Notes: a model not told the origin generated them from the sequence alone. Shown: positions 12,188 to 26,100, counted from the first letter of the stretch. The stretch is DNA of 64,000 bases from Baylisascaris procyonis (GCA_037389465.1 JAZARR010000088.1:1860001-1924000); one strand, 5' to 3'. Translations and numbers: made by a program.

Positions 12188-15100
12188 TCCAACATGACTT
12201 TGAAGTTATATTGACGCCGTCTTTGCGAACAACTAATGCTACTAATGCTGCTTTACTCTTTCATAAAATTTTTATCAAAAAGCCTCAACTAGTTTATCCA
12301 AACCATTGGTGAATGTTCTTCAAAGTTTTTCCCAGAAATTCGCATGAAAATTGTTATTCAACAGTGCTGTCAACTTATAGGTCACAAGGTTGGTGCCATT
12401 TGAGCCAACCGCTCCAGGATTTGGACCACCTCCTGGTTGGTCTCCAGGTATGGGTCGACCAGATCTTTCGCACACTCGTATCCTACCGAGGTTCACAACA
12501 GTTACTTCAACAACAAAGACAACAACAACCACAGTACCAACTCCAACCATTGAGGAAGTACCACTTGAATGTTCGTTTCGTAACCTTCTTAATGCGAAGA
12601 TGCGTATTTCAAATGAACTGTTATACGTTTGTTTGTCGGCTGTAATTTGCGATTTTCGCATCTGCACTACTTCAGTTCGCATTAACTCATTTTCTTAGTT
12701 TTCATTTCCAGTTGTGGAACACAAAATTCGCTGTCGAAATTAATATTTTTACACGTACTGTCATGAAGCGTGAGTGAATACTACTACTTTCCATTTATGT
12801 GCGATGTAAAGACATGAGTGAATATGTTCGTGATAATGATGAAACTATTCGCACAAATTTGAACCGCAATTGGACGGGAATTTTTTCGGCCTCATTGAAC
12901 TGCCCCCATGGTAAATTGTAAACATTGGACAGGTTCCTTCCTTGATCAGCTATGTTGCGAAGTTAAGTTCGTAACGATGATATGACGAACGTTTCCAGCT
13001 ACTCCTTATTGGGTACAGGACGTATGCGGAAGTGTTATTGAACCTGTTTTATTGTTCGATTCGGTTCGATCCATTCCTGCTTATTTGGGTGTTAAAGGAA
13101 TGTCTCTGTCTATGAAAGCAATAGAAGAACAGACTCTCTCGGTAATTTAAGAAAAACCTATGAGCTTGATATGTTTTTTAGATCCTCCCATTGAGTATGA
13201 TAGTATGAAATGCTGGCAGAATGATTTTCTGAAAGCACTATGAGATTTTTTACCGAATATACTTTCTTTTATGAGAAAAAGATGATTTTCCTTTTGATAA
13301 CCGATCAATAACCTCAATAATCTTTCATATCACCTCTGCTGCTTTCCCTTCTCTTTTTCACTATTCCTCTATGAGCATTTTCGTTCTTGACCAACAATTT
13401 TTAGTTGATAATGAAACGCTCGCTGAGAACTTCACTACGATCGAAGTATCCACTGAGCCACCGACGACAACTGAACCCTATACGGGACCGCCGACACTCG
13501 GATACAATCGAAGAGGTATGCGCCATGTCTGCAATTGCTTCTTAAATTTCTTGCTTACCTTTTTTGATTAATATATGCCTTACAAGCAGTGTTCCGTTAT
13601 TAAATTTCTCCCCATAACTAACTACAGTCATAGCCAATTAATTTTAAAAAGTTTGCGTTGGTTTTAAAGTTTGTTTTGCAATAACTTCAATGAAGATTCA
13701 TTTGATCAATTGCAAGGAAAAAAAAAATTGGCAACGCAAAGATACATTTTATAGGCAGTGATACCGCGTTTTATTTGCAAAGTTTATTTGAGACTATCAA
13801 TCTCGGGCGGAATTCGTAAGCGATGAATAATGCACAAATAAACATGAAAATAAAAATGCGAAATGGGTTAATTTCATCGATGAGTAGTCAGTGAATTTTT
13901 TGAAGAGCCGTTTAGGGCATTGTTGACTACACGTCTTTACTCGATATTATACAAGGAGAATAAAATAGCCTTTATTATGGCATATGGTTTAAGGGTTCTA
14001 TGCAATACTTTTAAGGAAAAGGTGCTTGAGGCAAAAGGAGAATATTTTTGCAAAATTCATTAGCGATTTAAAAGATTCGTTAGTAAAAGATAAATAGCTT
14101 AAAATCCGATTAATTTCCGCCGATATCATTGATAGCATCCATGATGCAATAAAGAAGCGAAAATTCAGCATATTAAGAGTGTATATTGAATGCGGTTGGT
14201 ATTCCGGTATTGCACGCCGAATCACAATATGGTCCAGTTGGTTCATGGATGCGTGACAGTATGCCATACAATGAAGAGATGGCCGAACGAAGATGGCTAA
14301 CTGATGATTACGCATCACCAGTACTTTATGAGTATGAAAACGAAAGACAACTCATGAACAAAAAACAACAAATCAAGTTAGTCGACTCCTTTTTATGTTA
14401 TCCTTTAAAAATTCTCAGAAACATCTATATATTTGAAATAAATATACATGTCATTTATTGCAAATTTTTGTTTTGCTAATTATTACAGGTGAGAATAGTA
14501 AGGAAATAACAAACATTCGATTAAGAATTGTTGAAAATGAGGCGAAATTAACATTATCATCGAATTGAGATGGCGTATAATTTAGTAAATAAATATTTAA
14601 AAATAACATAAAACAATAACCACAAAGAATATAGGTGCGATACGATATGATTACATCTAAACAAAGAAAATAGCTGCAAAAAAATGCACTTCCTTATCTA
14701 GATAAATGACAAGGAAATTCATTTTCAGATACTATGTGGATTACCTGGCATCAGGTACCGGCAATATAATTTATAATGGCTCATATTTCTATCATAGACA
14801 TGGATCGAGCTTCTTAGTTCGTTATGATCTCGAATCAACCGATCAGGTGCAACAAGATTTCGGTGCAATCGCCTACCTGGATTGCGCCAGGAAACAAGAT
14901 CACACATTCGAAGTTCGCTTTATTTGCCACTGTTCTAAGGCATAGGAAATGATCCTTTTAGAGGCACTATTTAAACGATATGGTTTTAAAGCTTTGAACA
15001 AACATCTTAGAAACGATAAAACACGTAAATTTCCGTAATAATTTTCACCTCTTCTTCTCCTAAATTCGATTTATTAGATGACCGAAAGGGACTATATTAT

Positions 15101-18100
15101 AAACGATGAGAAATATTATGCAAGAAAAATGGAATTATATGGCTTCAAAAGCAAATATGTTTTCCTTATAAATTAGCAAAATTTGAGCGTGAACAACATT
15201 TAGATTTATTTAAAAAGTTTTAAAAAACGATGAGAACCAGGTAAAGTGTGCACAACACCAATGTGTTTTCTTCTGTTTTTCTTCCGCTGCCACTCTCTCT
15301 TTCCATATGTAGCATAAGTTGCGTCTAATATTGTCTATAAACTACACCGGAAATTGGTAGTTTTTTTTTTATTTTTTGTTTAAGAAATGCAATGAAACAG
15401 AACGAGATGTTTGGCTTTATGATCGTCCACATAACTATGTCGATTATGCAGCAGATGAGAATGGCCTATGGGTTGTATACGTGAGAGCAGAGAGCACACA
15501 TATCACCGTCAGCAAGATTGAATCTGTAAGTTTATTCTAAATAAAATACTATCACATAGTTCACCTTTTATTAATGTGCTTTATGAACAAGGTTGACCTA
15601 AATACCTTTGAAAGTAATTACTTCATAAAATTTTTCTTTTTCCTTCAAAGAACGGTTTGTTAGGACTCTATGGAACAAACTCCAAGTCATTTCGTCAATG
15701 CATACGTCTACGTTCATTTAACGGAACCTTTCGAGTCTTTTTTCTTTCGAGGACTATTTTCTTGGATCATGTGCTAATGCGGTACACATCGTCCAATAAA
15801 TGTTATAATCTGGTTTGGTATATAAATTCCTGAATGAGAAATGAAAGGTTTTTAGAAACTGCTTGCTGCATGGAAGAAAATTTTAGTCTGCCAAGCGAAT
15901 TCTTCGACAGTCACTTTAACGTGCCATAGATAGCAGCATATCCAAAGCCGGCAGAGGAGAGGGGTAAGAGGAGGGGGGAAAATTTTTTGATAATAACCCG
16001 GAACAGGGATCACAGCACAGCATTTTGTCTAGCTCTAAGTTTCTACCGGAAATGCTACAATCCTACTCAGAAGATTGGTAGGTGATTTTGAATGATTGAT
16101 AACTGCCTGAGCATATAAAATACTTCTTTACGAATAGTGGAGTTCAATGTGGCCAAAAATGTGGAAAAGATCTTTCATTCAACCGAAGAATGGATTATTT
16201 TACTGTTTTCTCATTTGGGCTACACCCTCATAATGTGCAACTGACAGCCGGCTGGCAGTTCGGCCTCTAACAACGAGCGGTAGTCAATTCGAACTGTAAT
16301 AATAAAACATGAGACGAATACTTTACCAAAAAATCATTATATCTTCTCGACTTCGAAGTATTCGTTGCATGTGTTCCAGTTTTGTGGACATTGTCAAAAA
16401 CGTTTCTGGTGTTTATGTGGATTGCACAATTCCATTGGTAAGATTGTTCGAAGTGGCGATAGCAATGACGGTGATAGACTCGTCTTAGTCTGCTGAAAAA
16501 AAAAAAAAAAAAAAAAACATAAGCGGAATCTTTCAGAATTTTTCAAATGTTTGGATCATCGCCTTACCCGTCAGAAAATTGTCAATACATAGTTGCTCAT
16601 AATTGCACAACGTCGAGAGGAATCTCTTGTTGTGAGAGAAGTGCTTTTCAGCCAATCGTCTCATTCAATCCACTCAAAAATATCCACAAAGCTTACATCC
16701 ACTCAAAAATAACTATTAAACTGCTAGTTGTAGTTGGCTGAAATTTTGCTTCAACTCATTGCTTTTCACTTTAGAATTAGATTTTAGACGTGACTAAAAA
16801 TATTCGGTCAATAAAGTCGAATATCTCTCGATGTGCAGTTCTCGACACTAATTGCACACCTTAATGATATATAGTACACCTATATTTTTCAGGATTTCTA
16901 CATTGTTCAAACGTGGGATATTTATGAGGTGAATGCAACGCAATTGGCTGATTCATTTATAATGTGTGGCGTATTTTATGGTTTAGATAGTGCCACTGAC
17001 AGGGATACGTACATTTCATTCGCATATGATCTCTACAGGTGAATTATTTTTCTATATATGCCTAATTATTTTTCTATAGGTATTTAACGTGAAAGCACAC
17101 AGATGATGATGGCATGAGAAGAGGCCAATAGGCGACAGTTATATCATATCAAGTCGAAGTACTATGATCGCTGCAGATATTAAGCTATACAACGAAGTAT
17201 TTGCATATTTTGCAACCATTTATTCAATATAGAGCGATTTAAATATGCATTTATTTACATGATCAAATACAGGTATAATGCGGCCATTAGCTCTCGTACG
17301 ACTAATATTTAAGTTTTGCTTAGAAATTAACTTCCCTGCATCTTGAAAATCTTTATAGTCTAATATTATTTTCTTATAAATTTTTCGTTATTAAATAATT
17401 GAAAAACATTATTGTCTGATTGATTCTCATACTTAATTTATGTAGCTATCGCTTTTTTGTATAGAAAACGACATGTAAATACTAAACGTTCGGTTAGGTG
17501 AAGTTACTTTCGAATTATTCGAGAGTACCCATAGACTGCTTTCGATTTTAACACAACATTCATCGGTTGGATTGCAAAAGAATTCTAAATTTTCGTCTAG
17601 AATATGTATGAAAGTAACTATGGATCTATGAAGCGTTGATGTAATGAAGCGTTAATGTTGAACTTTTTTTCGGGAATGGGCTCGGTCATATGTTACTTGA
17701 TAATAGCTGATATATAAGCATTCATCGGCTGATGCAAAAAAAAATACAGTTTTAAGAGAGGAGTCAATGCTGATTCCGAATTCCTTTCAAATTAATTTAT
17801 ACGCTGAAAATAGCGTTTGATTTCTTCTTTCTTTAAAGTCCTCGATTAATTAAGACTACAAAAGTTCTTTACGCTTAATTCGAGGTTGTTATGCGTTAAA
17901 AGCGTTTCCGCTTTGTGTTGATGGCTACAACTATTTATTAGGCATATAATTTCTTAATTGCTTATATTGCTATCGATTTACAGAAATCAAACAATTGATG
18001 TTAATATTAAATGGTATAATCCATATCGTGGTGTTACGATGCTCGATTATAATCCAATTGATGGAAGACTTTATTTCTTTGATTCGAAACGACTCTTAAG

Positions 18101-18161
18101 TGTTAATGTACGTATGGAAGACGAAAAAGATGAAACATTCGATTCAACAAATTTTGAATAA
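8604..18161 (+). CDS. Colmedin: UNC-122/COF-2-like transmembrane collagen-olfactomedin protein
   Basis: Type II membrane protein, predicted 625 aa. In C. elegans the two colmedins UNC-122 and COF-2 are this type; UNC-122 affects neuromuscular signalling. Thirteen exons: 8604-8705, 9262-9440, 10168-10328, 10528-10602, 11329-11409, 11990-12111, 12381-12579, 13405-13515, 14178-14376, 14729-14912, 15385-15525, 16893-17038 and 17984-18161; all phases agree. A basic N-terminus (MSTTARRLR) precedes a membrane anchor at about 13-29 (NILVLILLYL). Then come a Cys-containing extracellular region (about 35-153), 15 uninterrupted Gly-X-Y triplets (about 155-199), GRCNC, and a Thr/Pro-rich stalk (about 268-340). 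An olfactomedin domain runs to the end: HAESQYGPVGSWMRD, YYVDYLASGTGN, YVDYAADENGLWVVY, SFIMCGVFYGLDS, MLDYNPIDGRLYFFD. Cys in REC and in IMCGVFY match the conserved olfactomedin disulfide pair. Exon 7 could instead end at 12570 (also in phase). Family is firm; I cannot decide between unc-122 and cof-2. Confidence 0.92.
12136..12186 (+). repeat. (AT)n microsatellite in colmedin intron 6
   Basis: About 25 uninterrupted AT units lie 24 bp after the exon 6 donor, inside the intron 12112-12380. Translated tyrosine/isoleucine runs here are artefacts. Confidence 0.97.
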
Positions 18162-18564
18162 AACAATCGAAAATTTTACTTATCTTTTAATGATAGTTGA
18201 ATCATTGCCCATTAAATGAATGAATGCATTTTGTTGTTTTTGCTAAATTCATATTATGTCTAGTGAATTTTTATTTTTTTATTTTTTATTTTTTGCTCGT
18301 TTTATTGCGTCATTCGATGAACTATCGAATTTAATTCAACAAAATTTTCCTGTAAACATTCGGAAACAATTAATTTCTTGATTTCTATTCGCAAATTCCT
18401 TATACAATCGTTGATATCATTTTATTACCTACATCTGAATCCCATAATACATTTTAATTGCAAGTTTTCTTAATGCTGCACAAATGTTTCATTGATTATA
18501 CTGTTATATGATGGATAAAGAGAATCCCTCGAGGCAAAGAAGTATATATGCTACATATAAGTGA

Positions 18565-18570
18565 AATAAA
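18565..18570 (+). terminator. Candidate polyadenylation signal of the colmedin gene
   Basis: AATAAA about 400 nt after the stop codon at 18161, followed by an A- then T-rich run. ATTAAA near 18211 is a closer alternative. Confidence 0.4.
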
Positions 18571-21308
18571 TCTCTCTGAAAAAAAATTTTTTTTTTTTGT
18601 TAAATAAATCATCTCAACGGTAATATCGAGTTTTTAAATTTTCAAAGATTTATTGTATAGGTAAAGTGTTCAAATTCTATCACAAACGTCTAGAAATTTT
18701 CAGTTGTCATTGAAAGAGAAAAGATAATTAAATGGAATATGAAAAAAAAAGTATCCATTAACGAGCAGACAAACGAGTAGACAACTAACAATCGTAGCAA
18801 ATGTTTATCTTTATAAAGTATGAAGAAATGATATATTTGAAAGCCGAAATGAAAGCCTTTCGTGATTTAAATATTTGACAACATTAGAGGTAACGTATCT
18901 TAAAGTGGTCGTATTTTTGTAGTGATAGGTACTAACTAAGTAGATTTATATTGCACAACCTTATTCGAGATCAAAATCATTGAAGTATGTAATTGAATTC
19001 GTGCAGATATGCAAGTTAATGATCAATGATCTCCGTTACTATAGGGAGCGATTGTAACAACACCAAATTCCATGCAGGTTAACAAGGACGTCGATTTTTT
19101 TTTTATTGATTAGTTAATGCATCAAAGCTGTAACCGTGTCTACTGCTGAATCACCGTTCAAGGATTCCTATAGGTTGATAATGACGTCGATTTTTGTTTT
19201 GGCTTAGTGATGCCTGATAGTTCCTTTCTTCTCTAATACTGAATTATATTCTCCTAAATATTTTAAAGTGATATCGGTTCCCAAGCAGTAAATACAGAGA
19301 AATCATATACGCGTTTTTTTTTCGAATATTGGCTTTCGGATTTCTTTTCCAAACTTTCTAGGAATTCACTCACTTGATCAAATGACTTAAAAATCAATTG
19401 ACCTCATTCAATGACCGGAAAAAACAAAAGTTTTTTAAATGGCGCATTCGACCGTTGTGTTGCATTCATCTTTTGCTTCATTAAAGCAATGAGTCGGATC
19501 CACGTTTCGATACCGTTTTTCCCCTTATCCAATTAGAGGCAGATTGTCCATCAAGAGAAGACGTACAGGTTCCGCATTCGTTTCCGTATATGCTGCGAGG
19601 AGATATTGTATAATCTTGGTAATAATGTCCGATTTCAAAGAGAAACATCCACGCTATCAGTGATCCGCTTGTACTGAGGGGCTTCAACTGAGGGAAGGGA
19701 GGGGACTCAATTCAAGGTTTCAAGGTGCAGTGCACAAGATAAATTTGTCTGGTCAATATCTACTTCCTTAACGAAATGCTCGTCACTTCTACCATTTTCT
19801 GTAAGTATCGAACACAACTTTAGGGAATCGTCAGAGGTGTTCGGTTCGGTTACAGTTTGATCCTGGTCCTTATTATGACCCAGGATGGGAGAATTTGGCT
19901 TAGTTGTTTGCCTCGTTCCCGTTGGTCGCTAATGCAAACATAAGTAATGAAATTCAAGCATTCGCTGATGAACGATTGCTATGAACGTTGGTGTTCGAGA
20001 TGCGTGATCTATATAGTTTGAACGTTATGTGAAACTGGCTCTTGTTGAGATCTCCCTTCACTTTCCATTGATGATCGTCAAAGGGAAGAATGGGATGCGA
20101 AAAGATCACTTTTCCAGGGAAGCACAAGCGAATCCTATAGAACTTTCTCCAAAATGGTCAAATAATAAGATTTTCGAGAAGAAAAGATCCTAGCAAAATC
20201 CAGGAAATAAAATTTTCAACATTAGAAGAGAATCCCTAAAATCCCCGTCTTCCTATCACAATAAATGAAACGTACTGAAATAAAAAATAGAAAAAAAAAA
20301 AAACTAAATGCAATCTTGTTACACGTTGATGCAACCTTATGAATCTAGATTCACTACTCTTACGATCACCGTTCGTCATTGCTTTAAGGGTATTTCAGTA
20401 CTTGGGATATTTTAATGTAAAGCTGAACATTTTTGCTTATCGTTTCGACTGACCTACTGCGCAAAAAAAAGGATAAAATTCATGACCTAAATAAAAAACA
20501 TATGGGATAGTACGGAAAAGAATGCTGCAACTGGTAGGCGTTCCACGTCAATATACATCACAAATAATTTTATTGTCATAGGGAAGGCGGTACTAGGAGA
20601 CAGCGCATATCTTAGAGCGCAATCGCGAAACGTTCGATGCTCAACAATTGCGTTGTTGGTAGGCACTCGTTTTTCTCTTCCTTATGTTTCGCTAGAACCT
20701 TTTATTTAATCCTCTTGCATTCCCACTGTTGTGCACTATTTTAGGCTCCACTTAACTGACGAACCCATTGCCACGGTGACATAAGAATTCTTCTCTTCCA
20801 CATTGAGTAAAATTCACTTTATAGTTCCTTTCTTTCTGGGTTGTCATTGTCTTGATTACACTCCTTTTAATGTCGTTCCAGCGTCTAGTGTCTTCCCGTT
20901 CACTAGTCGCCTAAAGCATTTTAACCCGGGAAAATCTAATTTTATGTTTCATTGATACCGGCTCTCTTACTGCTATCTTGATTCAGGGCAAGATCATCAC
21001 CGTGATCATGTACTTGACTTCTTTGTTTCAGTCATGCTTCGATCATTCAGTATTTTGTTTGCCAATAAAAATTTAACAAATAAAACAATGAATTTTTTTT
21101 GTCAATGAATTTCTCCTCAAAAGAAAGTTCAGTTCCACTAGCCTCTCCTTAAAAAAGCATAATGCATCGTTTTTTTTTTTTGCTTTTTATTTTTCAATCG
21201 CCTTACGTGTGAAACATTCAAATGCCCGCTAGATAACATTCAAGAAAAAAATTTCCGTTACCTGTGCGATAAGAATTTCACGTTTCTGTAAGTCTTAACG
21301 GGTATCTG

Positions 21309-21389
21309 ATTCGTTGCAGTAACTGTCCCTATTCGAGATCTCTCATTTTATATGAGAGGTCTCGAATAGGGACACTTATTGCAACGAAT
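21309..21389 (+). ncRNA. 81-nt near-perfect hairpin, miRNA-like or MITE remnant
   Basis: The 5' arm 21309-21346 (starting ATTCGTTGCAGTAACTG) and 3' arm 21352-21389 (ending TTATTGCAACGAAT) are inverted copies over 38 bp with a 5-nt loop. Only three positions differ. If the plus strand is transcribed, two of them become G-U pairs (21319 and 21339) and one is a C-C mismatch (21323). The length fits a nematode pre-miRNA, but the very small loop and near-perfect stem also fit a miniature inverted-repeat element. It lies about 1.8 kb upstream of sqv-4 and is not in a gene. Confidence 0.5.
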
Positions 21390-21714
21390 TGACCAGTCGA
21401 AGAGAACGTTCCTTAGGTATATTTGTGGGTTAAATGGCTTTACCCTTATTGTTGTAATTGTTAAATTTTTCGTAGCGCTCCACGTGATGGAACATGATGC
21501 AAAAAGAAATGATGAAAAGTAGCGCTCCTCTCTTTATGATTGATACTGAAACTGACAGATATCGAACCTCTAATTGCGATCTCCATTATCGCCTTTCTTC
21601 AATCACAGAAAATGAAACAATGCTGCATATCAATAAAATGGGAAAAAATGGTCATCGATTATTGAAACATATTGATTTCTTCACGATGGCCGAAATTCCA
21701 TCACGACGAAGAAA

Positions 21715-21790
21715 GACAGAGACAGAGAGAGAGAGAGAGAGAAGAGAGAGAGGAGAGGGAGAGAGGAGAGAGAGAAAGAGAGAAAGAAAT
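21715..21790 (+). repeat. GA-rich (GA/GGA) microsatellite
   Basis: Imperfect purine-only run of GAGA and GGAGA units, interrupted by a few A runs, in intergenic DNA. Confidence 0.95.
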
Positions 21791-23155
21791 GGAATAGAAT
21801 AGGTGTTGTTCAGATGGAGTCGGCACCAATTTCATTTCACTTCATTACAATTCACCTGTGCGGAAATTCTCCATTTATAAAATTCGGAACGCAAACATTG
21901 AACACAAAACGATACGTCAATATTGTGCTTTTACACTCGTTTCATCAACGAATCTCTCTTTATTGGCATAAATCAGAAACGATTCGGGGGGAGGGTTTGT
22001 TTACGCAGCTTTAAATTTAAATGATTACTCCTCTCCAGATAGTTACAATCCTTAGTGAATACTGATTGAGTATTTGAAACGTTTCGAACGAACTACCCCC
22101 ACTCATATGCACTCTTAGATGAACGCATCACAGTTAAACTGCCAATTGATGCTTTTGTCGTCGGTTGCGATTGCATCGTTAGCGCCTTTGTTGATAGCTC
22201 CGAGTAGGGAAGGAGAAGAGGATAGCAGTCCAGTCCTCAGTTTACGAGTACTTCACCACAGGTTATAGCTAAGAGCATTTCTTACGAAGGAAAGTGTGCT
22301 GTGCCTCAGATCGATCTTCCATGGCGCTATGCTACAATTGTTCTGTAGTCGCATTATACAATAGCGACACCTCGTAAACTTCCGATGTTTTAGAATGTCG
22401 TTCCATTAAAACCTGGAGATGACTATGAGATTCACAAAAATTCTCTCCCCTAAAAAACTACAGAAATACCAGGTAAAACGTGGCACTACATTCTCTATGC
22501 GCAAACTATTTTTTTTTTAAATTTTATTTTTTCTGATAGTTCACAACGATTACGTAATTATGAGTATTTTGCGGCCGATGCGTGAGCTGCGTTTTCCATA
22601 AAAAGTCAACGCTTAGCTGTTTAAGTGCATAGGTTGTTTATTAAATAACCATAGCTTCTAATGAAGAGTTGTGTAAGTGAGCATTTAGCATATTAGCCGA
22701 GGTAATGAGTGCCTATTATCGCTGGTCAAGGTAAGATGCGCGTTGTTGAAGAATTGTCGAATTTCGTAATCTTTCCTTATAAACTTACGAGCCTCTCCTC
22801 TTTCTTTGCGTTATGATGAGGTTGGTTTATGGGATTGTAATATGATAAGGTGAGAACCGGTTGATTTACTTAAGCTTTGTGTGACAATCGTTTTTTTTTT
22901 TTTTGCAACTTATTGTGCATATTCGAGTGCGTCGTACGATGATGATTCATCCAAGTTTTTTTTGTGTTGCCGTAGTCTTAGTGAGGTGTTATTCTGGCAT
23001 CCACATATCGTTGCGTCGGCGTTTCTTACTTCTTTTAGAGATCGCAAATAGACGATATTATCAAGGAGATAACGATAAAGTTGTACTGATAGTAACAGGT
23101 GATTGTTAAGGATTGCGGGCAACTTGCGATTGGGACTCCTGCTGCTAGGGACGAT

Positions 23156-26100
23156 ATGTCGACCTTCCAACAGGTGAGTTTTTATTTATCAGCAGGTATA
23201 TCGCATGCTCCCAGAAAACTTTCGTTTTCAATTTCACAAACAGGTTTTCGATTTTGACCGCATTTCTGAGTGGAACGTTAAGAACGCTAGAACAGATATT
23301 TTATGCTGAGATTGCTTCTATTGGATTTGTTGCTAAGAAGCTCAAACTTTGAGCACCTCAAATGATAGAGGATCATAGCTTGGGTTCGATGGTCATATGA
23401 AGATCATCCCAATCACTGAGATCACAAGAACTCATTTAATCATAGTAGATCACTCCTTAAAACCACCAATGTTTTCTCGGCGTCACGACATTTTAAAATT
23501 GACATTTTTCTCTTCTATGTGCTAAGTTATTCTCCTTCTTATTCCTGGCGGAGAGTGGAGTGGAGTGGAGTTTAGTAGATGAAAAGTACCTTGAACTTTA
23601 ATGGATAAAAGGTAGCTGGGTAAGTCATCTCCATGTGCCTTTTCTTCCATTTTTGTGATTTGCACTTAATCGTTTTCAGTATCAGGATTATAGAAAAAAA
23701 TTGGCTTGGGGAATAGCGCTTAAAGAGTCAAATTTTTTGGCCGCTGTAAGTAATTTGACTTGGAATTTTAGAAAGGATTAAGAGAGACCGCTGTTTATGT
23801 GTATGCTAAACGGGTTCATCGAATGTCAAGTTTTCTATAACAACTCCCTCATGCTTATTTGCCCATCTTGTCTGTCCGGTGTTTTTCGTTTGTCGGCTCG
23901 GAGTTCTGTGATTTGTTTTTGCAGATACATTGTAATGAATTTAGTTGTAATATTAAGGCTAAGGCTAACGCAACAGTTATGGGCATACTAAATCGGCACA
24001 TCGTCGTAAATCGTTTGTTATGCAATCGTTTGCAAAAGCTCAAGCTGTTTCCAAGTGCCTAATAGAAATGGGAAAAGTTTTTGTTCAGGTCGAACGAATA
24101 GCTTGTGTAGGTGCCGGTTATGTTGGTGGACCAACATGCGCGATGATTGCTTACAAGTGCCCGGAGATTCGGGTCACTGTGGTGGATATGAATGCCGAAA
24201 AAATAAATCAATGGAACTCGGAAGCATTGCCCATTTATGAGGTATGTATTTTTCTTGTTTATTTATTTATTTGAGCGTAATCGTAAGACTGACTCGAGTG
24301 ACTGTTGACTAGGTGCTAGGCTGCGTTTAGTCGTGATTGAATATAAACAAATTATGGTAATAGCCATTATTCATCAGATGTCACTTTTCTAGTACCTTCC
24401 CAGATCTCTGAAGAAGAAATATGTTTGGTCGTTTATGCGTGGGTAATGTTGTATCGCACTATCGGGCATAACTCATGATCACAAACACTACGTCTTTGTC
24501 GTGCTGTCATTTTAATTGTTTATCAATACCACTGCAGAATCAATTCAGTAAAATTTTTCCTCAATAAGCCCATCTTAGCCTGCGAGAGTTGTAGAGAATG
24601 GAATAGAGAAGCCATTGAGGCCAAGTAACGGCACCTCTGACGGTGAACATCATCAAAGCTGTTATTTCGTTATAGTACCTCATGTCACACCTCGTGATGG
24701 TGGCTTCTAGTTGTGCTTCCTGTTGCGCCTACACTAAGGCATTCAAGAATGCAACAGTTGAACTTAAGAGTGAAGCAGTTGAACTCGGTGTGCTCATTCG
24801 TACATGAGTAGATGGCCGTCTTAGAGATATCTATTGTCATAGATCTGCTGCTTATGTCATTAATAATTTCCTTCCCAGAAAATTACGTCTATTGTTCTGT
24901 TGCAGCCTGGACTAGAAGAACTTGTAAAGCAGTGCAGAGGGAGGAATTTGTTCTTTTCAAATGATATTCCGAAAGCTATTCGTGAGGCACAATTGATTTT
25001 CATCTCTGTAAATACTCCGACAAAGACATATGGAAGAGGAAAGGTTGGTTTTTTTTTTTTTTTTTTGAATATTTCTATCGGTCTTTCTCTCTTTCCCCTC
25101 TTTCCTACTTAGTTTCTTTTTCTTTCCACGAGCTTGTTTATTTCTTAATTATTTAAATATTCTCTATTTTCAACTGTTTTTTCAAGATTCTATCGAAAAC
25201 ACGAACTCAGAATATTTCTGTTATTCTTTTAACGTCTGGAATTAAATGTTGATCACTCTATAATTTCCGTTTCGTTAACTAAGTGAGATCAGATAAATTT
25301 CAGTACTCTCGCAAATAATATTTTAGATTAGCTGGGGGAATAGGTATATATGTTTATGTTCCTCTAGTGGTGATTGTTCCTAGTAATAAAGGAGACCCGA
25401 ATTTGGCGGCAAATATTGCAAAATGAAAACACCGAATGCAATTGGCATTTAAGTTGCATCTCAAGAGTTAGTCACCCAAAAGGTCGATTAATGGACGCTT
25501 TCATAGAAATGATGTATTTGTATCACCGTGATACGCTTGTGGTAATCAGTTCTCAGTTCAACAGTGCCTCACTTGTAATGGTAATGATAGACGACGAGGT
25601 ATGGTATTACTTCTTATCACCTTTAGGTTACCTGTTTAGTTGCATACTGAGAAATTATAAGGTTGAAAATTCACCACGGCAATTGATTTCGATGAGAATT
25701 TATTTCAAGCATTTATTGCTTTTTTTAGGGTATGGCTCCAGACTTGAAGTATGTTGAATCGGTTTCACGTGCTATCGCGGATTATGCTGGAGGACCAAAA
25801 ATTGTGGTCGAAAAAAGCACTGTGCCTGTAAAGGCGGCAGAAAGTATTGGTGCTATTCTTCGAGAAGCGCAGAAACACAACAGCAACCTCTCATTCCAGG
25901 TATTAATATTGAATTTGCGAAAGCCTTCGTTTTTTGTGCAAGCTGTAGAGACTCGATTTAAATCTCCAAAGCGAGTACCGAATGATGAACTTCAGCTCTT
26001 CTTTTACTGATATTGTTCCCTTTCTTCTGTAGCTTATTTATTTGCTTTTTTCCCGAAAGTTATGTCTTGCTGATAGCATTTTTTATTTGTAATAAAAATT

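Larger units (their letters stand above)
18162..23155. other. Intergenic region between the colmedin gene and sqv-4
   Basis: About 5 kb that should hold the colmedin 3' UTR and the sqv-4 promoter. The only structured elements I find are the 81-nt hairpin at 21309-21389 and the GA-rich tract at 21715-21790. A 102-codon open frame at 21494-21802 runs into the GA repeat and is not supported by splice sites or similarity. Confidence 0.5.

Noticed and set aside
12037..12312. Open frames rich in Tyr/Ile through the AT repeat
   Set aside because: Pure artefact of the (AT)n microsatellite; only 11990-12111 in this stretch is exon.
13020..13080. GGTTCGATCC string suggestive of a tRNA T arm
   Set aside because: No A box or pairing stems at tRNA spacing upstream.
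21494..21802. 102-codon open frame upstream of sqv-4
   Set aside because: Second half is the GA repeat (Arg/Glu run); the first half matches nothing and has no supported splice sites.
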